Source: Marinomonas algarum (GTDB lineage: Bacteria > Pseudomonadota > Gammaproteobacteria > Pseudomonadales > Marinomonadaceae). Taken from it: a stretch of DNA of 64,000 bases. Positions 61,636 to 64,000 of the stretch are shown piece by piece; positions within the stretch are counted from its first letter, which is position 1; the number at the start of each line of letters is the position of its first letter. The stretch lies in assembly GCF_020532605.1 (NCBI RefSeq), contig NZ_JAJATW010000019.1, forward strand, positions 1 to 64,000. The letters are read 5' to 3'. Below the pieces are notes generated by a model that saw nothing but the letters and a program-made list of their open reading frames with translations, had not been told where the DNA came from and made no database searches. The position numbers were made by a program, and so were the translations under genes.

Positions 61636-61935
61636 ATGGATTTTAAGTCGATTCTACTGGCGGCTTTTTTGGGTGGGGGAGTCGGTGCGGCTTCCATTTA
61701 TTTTGCTTTAGAAAACAAAAATGAGGCTCCACAAGTGCCGTCTATCGCTGTTGTTGATTTTGCAAAGATGGCTATGCAATACCCGGACGGTGCTACCCCT
61801 GAGCAAGTCGAGGATATGATGTCACGAACAAAGATAGCCATTGATAAGCTAAAGGATGCTGGTTATATCGTGCTGGATTCGGGGGCCGTTGTTGCCGCGC
61901 CGGAAGATTCTTATCTACCAGAGGATTTATTTTGA
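61636..61935 (+). CDS. trbI: TrbI-like conjugation protein
   Basis: 99 residues from ATG 61636 (AAGGAGAAAG upstream; an earlier frame start lies inside traC). One N-terminal membrane segment (about 5-23), then VAVVDFAKMA-type and IDKLKDAGYIVLDSGAVVAAPED parts like F TrbI, which affects pilus retraction. It sits between traC and the peptidase gene, the position of trbI in F-type clusters. Confidence 0.7.
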   Translation: MDFKSILLAAFLGGGVGAASIYFALENKNEAPQVPSIAVVDFAKMAMQYPDGATPEQVEDMMSRTKIAIDKLKDAGYIVLDSGAVVAAPEDSYLPEDLF

Positions 61936-62447
61936 GCTTTCTAGTTAAACGACAATCCTGGTCACGCTTTGGCGTAAAGGCGGCTGTCGTTTTTCTGCTT
62001 ATAACGGTTTTTTGGTTAGTGTTTAAGAGCCGTTTTAGCATAGGCATCGATACACAACTTGTTAAGTGCATTCCCGGCTACACAGTGTACTTAATCGATA
62101 AGCACGATAAGACGCTTATAAAAGATGAGATATTTGTCGTTCTATCCAGTGGGTTAAATCCAATTTACGAGGATGGTACTCAACTCGTTAAGTACCTTCG
62201 TGGCGAACCCGGAGATCTCATAGAAATCAAAGACAATCACAATATTTACGTCGATGGTGAGTTTCAGGGGCATGGTTTATCTCACTCCCAAACGCTTCAT
62301 TCGTCCCCTGAAAGTTACATGGGTAGCAGAACGCTAAAAGCGGATGAGTATTGGTTTATGGGGATAAGCGATAGAAGTTTTGATTCACGTTATTGGGGAA
62401 GTGCAAGCAGTGAACAAGTCTACGGTAAAGCGTATCCAATTTTTTAA
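61932..62447 (+). CDS. TraF/TrhF-type S26 signal peptidase
   Basis: 171 residues from TTG 61932, overlapping the trbI stop. One membrane anchor (about 14-33) is followed by an S26C-like fold: KCIPGYTVYLIDKHDK (about 45-60), LVKYLRGEPGDLIEI with the general-base Lys (about 87) and a C-terminal SFDSRYWGSAS box. The nucleophile position holds Cys46 where classical signal peptidases have Ser; I believe some conjugative relatives share this. It probably trims the pilin or a related protein. Confidence 0.82.
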   Translation: MSFLVKRQSWSRFGVKAAVVFLLITVFWLVFKSRFSIGIDTQLVKCIPGYTVYLIDKHDKTLIKDEIFVVLSSGLNPIYEDGTQLVKYLRGEPGDLIEIKDNHNIYVDGEFQGHGLSHSQTLHSSPESYMGSRTLKADEYWFMGISDRSFDSRYWGSASSEQVYGKAYPIF

Positions 62448-63678
62448 AGGTGTTTTGATTTCTGCTGTATTTGCCTCTGCATTTGCGTCTGGAAAATCGT
62501 TAGACCTTATAAACAACCCTTCTTTGACTGAAGAAGATGTACGGATTGTTGATGATTTTAAAAAGCTTTCTAAGAACGAGAATGGCGAATTTGATCTTTC
62601 AGAATTTCAGAAAAACTCTGACCTCATGGAGAAGTCTTACGAAGAGGCCAAAGCGTTTGCTGAGGGTCTAAAGTCAAGCAATCGCACCATGCTGGAAATG
62701 AGCGAGCAATCTCAAGCGAAAGAAGACTTTTCTAACAAAAACATCGTGCTGTTTGCCTCAAGATCGTTGGGTAAACAGGGGCTTAAAAATATCTTTGAAA
62801 CGGCCTCACACAACCAAGATGTACTTGTGGTCTTTCGCGGCATACCAAAAGAGGCAAATCTTGGGGAGGCCATGCTTGAAATACAAGAAATAGCCGTTCA
62901 GTACGATCCTGTTCCCAACATCATCATCGATCCATCTTTGTTCGAAGAATACAAAGTTGAGGTTGTGCCAGCTGTCGTCATTCGTGAAGAAAGCACTACC
63001 GGGTTCAATAAGTTACCGAAAGAGGTGGCTAAGGTGTTTGGCCTATCTACTTATGATTGGGTCATGTCTCAAATAGAGTCGGGTGGCCGTGGTGACTTAG
63101 GGGTTCGTGGCCCTGTCTCGGAAATCTCTGAGCCTGATCTTATAGAGTTGATGAAAGAGCGTTTTGCCGCGATTGATTGGGAAGAGAAGAAAGAAGCGGC
63201 CAAGAACAATTTCTGGAAAAACCAACGCTTTCGAACTTTACCGAGAGCGACCGAACATCGAACTCGCCTTATCGATCCAAGCATCTACATTACGGATGAC
63301 ATCAAAGCAGAAAATGGAGCCATCATTGCGTCGAAAGGCGACGTTATAAATCCGCTCGACATAACGCCATTCACGCAGGCAGTTATTGTTTTTGATCCTT
63401 TGGATAAAGAGCAGGTGGCATTGATCAAAAAATCGCTGGTGAGAATCAGTGAGACAGCAGGTGTTACCAGACTCACCTACATAGCGACACGGTTTGATAA
63501 AGAGGCTGGGTGGGACTCGTACAAAGAGGCTACAGACACTTTTAAATCTCCTGTTTATTTGCTGACACCAGATCTACAGGCACGGTTCCATCTTGAGCGA
63601 GTGCCATCGGTCATTACGGCAAAAGGTAGACGGTTCTCTATTGAAGAACTGTACGATCAGAACAAAGTTGAAAATTAG
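62410..63678 (+). CDS. traW: TrbC-TraW fusion protein
   Basis: 422 residues from GTG 62410 (GGGGAAG upstream). The signal peptide ends near AFA|SG (about 25). The N-terminal half (about 90-210: IVLFASRSLGKQGLKNIFETA...VVFRGIPKEANLGEAM...NIIIDPSLFEEYKVEVVPAVVIRE) is TrbC-like. The C-terminal half (about 255-420: FRTLPRATEHRTRLIDPSIYITDDIKAENGAIIASKGDVINPLDI) is TraW. In F these are separate genes; SXT-type systems fuse them. Both act in the periplasm in pilus assembly. Confidence 0.88.
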   Translation: MNKSTVKRIQFFKGVLISAVFASAFASGKSLDLINNPSLTEEDVRIVDDFKKLSKNENGEFDLSEFQKNSDLMEKSYEEAKAFAEGLKSSNRTMLEMSEQSQAKEDFSNKNIVLFASRSLGKQGLKNIFETASHNQDVLVVFRGIPKEANLGEAMLEIQEIAVQYDPVPNIIIDPSLFEEYKVEVVPAVVIREESTTGFNKLPKEVAKVFGLSTYDWVMSQIESGGRGDLGVRGPVSEISEPDLIELMKERFAAIDWEEKKEAAKNNFWKNQRFRTLPRATEHRTRLIDPSIYITDDIKAENGAIIASKGDVINPLDITPFTQAVIVFDPLDKEQVALIKKSLVRISETAGVTRLTYIATRFDKEAGWDSYKEATDTFKSPVYLLTPDLQARFHLERVPSVITAKGRRFSIEELYDQNKVEN

Positions 63679-63689
63679 GCCATGTAATT

Positions 63690-64000
63690 ATGAATAAATT
63701 CTTAAGTTCTTCTTTAAAGGTTTCGCTCTTTGCTCTTCTTTGTTTGGGCGGGTCTTTGGTGAAAGCAGAATCAGCAGATACAGAAGGTTCCGGCTGCCAA
63801 AACGCTGAGGTGATCGGGCCAAAAATGCTTACCGATATATGTTGGAGTTGTATTTTTCCTCTTCGTGTCGCTGGTGTTGATGTTTCTGGTAGTGGCCGTA
63901 TGCCTAGTGGAGCGGTCAAAAGCCCACTTTGTTTGTGTGAAGACAACCAAGGCGTTTCTAGGCCCGGCGTGACGACTTCGATGTGGGAACCAGCTCGGGT
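63690..64000 (+). CDS. traU: Conjugative transfer protein TraU, N-terminal part
   Basis: 103 codons visible before the window ends. The signal peptide ends near VKA|ES (about 25), then AEVIGPKMLTDICWSCIFPLRVAGVDVSGSGRMPSGAVKSPLCLCEDNQG, the typical TraU start with conserved cysteines. A periplasmic protein that supports DNA transfer. traN would be expected next. Confidence 0.92.
   Translation, partial: MNKFLSSSLKVSLFALLCLGGSLVKAESADTEGSGCQNAEVIGPKMLTDICWSCIFPLRVAGVDVSGSGRMPSGAVKSPLCLCEDNQGVSRPGVTTSMWEPAR

Noticed and set aside
62380..62409. Longer N-terminus for TraW
   Set aside because: The extension lies inside the peptidase gene and would bury the signal peptide; GTG 62410 gives a normal signal sequence and has GGGGAAG upstream.

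Overview
This window looks like a large stretch of a conjugative plasmid from a gammaproteobacterium, probably a marine one. That is inferred from moderate-to-low G+C, the protein types, and IS5, IS66 and IS1595 elements; the host genus cannot be read from the sequence. It carries a nearly complete F-type (MPF-F) type IV secretion system in the split order known from SXT/R391 elements and IncA/C plasmids: traI-traD-(two small genes), traL-E-K-B-V-A, dsbC-traC-trbI-peptidase-traW-traU, and a separate traF-traH-traG. There is also a MOBH-type relaxase, a MobI-like protein, a Ner/Nlp regulator and a FlhDC-related activator.

Layout. 1-10.3 kb is accessory DNA: an IS66 fragment, hypothetical membrane and lipoprotein genes, an IS5-family element, a soluble PAS-PAS chemotaxis transducer, and a damaged umuDC operon. 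An IS1595-family element sits exactly inside the LexA operator of umuDC, and umuD is frameshifted. 10.4-17.5 kb holds a damaged small regulator gene and traF-H-G. 17.6-23 kb holds a membrane protein facing traG, a Ner-like regulator, a lytic transglycosylase, a single-chain FlhD-FlhD-FlhC-like protein, an H-NS-like protein, and a ParM-type partition operon. 23-28.5 kb holds repeat arrays, MobI, a Cas4-like fragment, a replication initiator with 12 iterons, and further small genes. 28.6-34 kb holds an S49 peptidase, a DsbA-like protein, HU, an endonuclease I-like protein, CsrA and a GIY-YIG protein. 34.1-36.4 kb is a ParA/ParB operon. 36.5-45 kb is a second accessory region: a GIY-YIG (LEM-3-like) protein, SLOG, a WYL regulator, a tandem AAA ATPase and a YqiA-like hydrolase. 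45.2-51 kb is traI/traD. 51-53 kb is a second replicon (Rep_3 family with 21-bp iterons). 53.3 kb to the end is the main pilus/T4SS cluster, and traU runs off the edge.

How it fits together. Two replication modules and two partition modules suggest a cointegrate or multireplicon backbone. A 16-bp palindrome, CTTTCACATGTGAAAG, occurs eight times between 10.4 and 57.6 kb, nearly always between genes and often just upstream of backbone operons. With a KorB/ParB-like protein encoded at 34.9 kb, this suggests a dispersed operator/centromere network. The most unusual single gene is the 448-residue D-D-C fusion at 19784-21130, whose domain count matches the 2:1 FlhD:FlhC stoichiometry. In the accessory region, four copies of an inverted repeat CGwCA-N5-TGwCG flank the WYL regulator promoter and the AAA/hydrolase divergent promoter, which marks these genes as one co-regulated, possibly defensive, unit.
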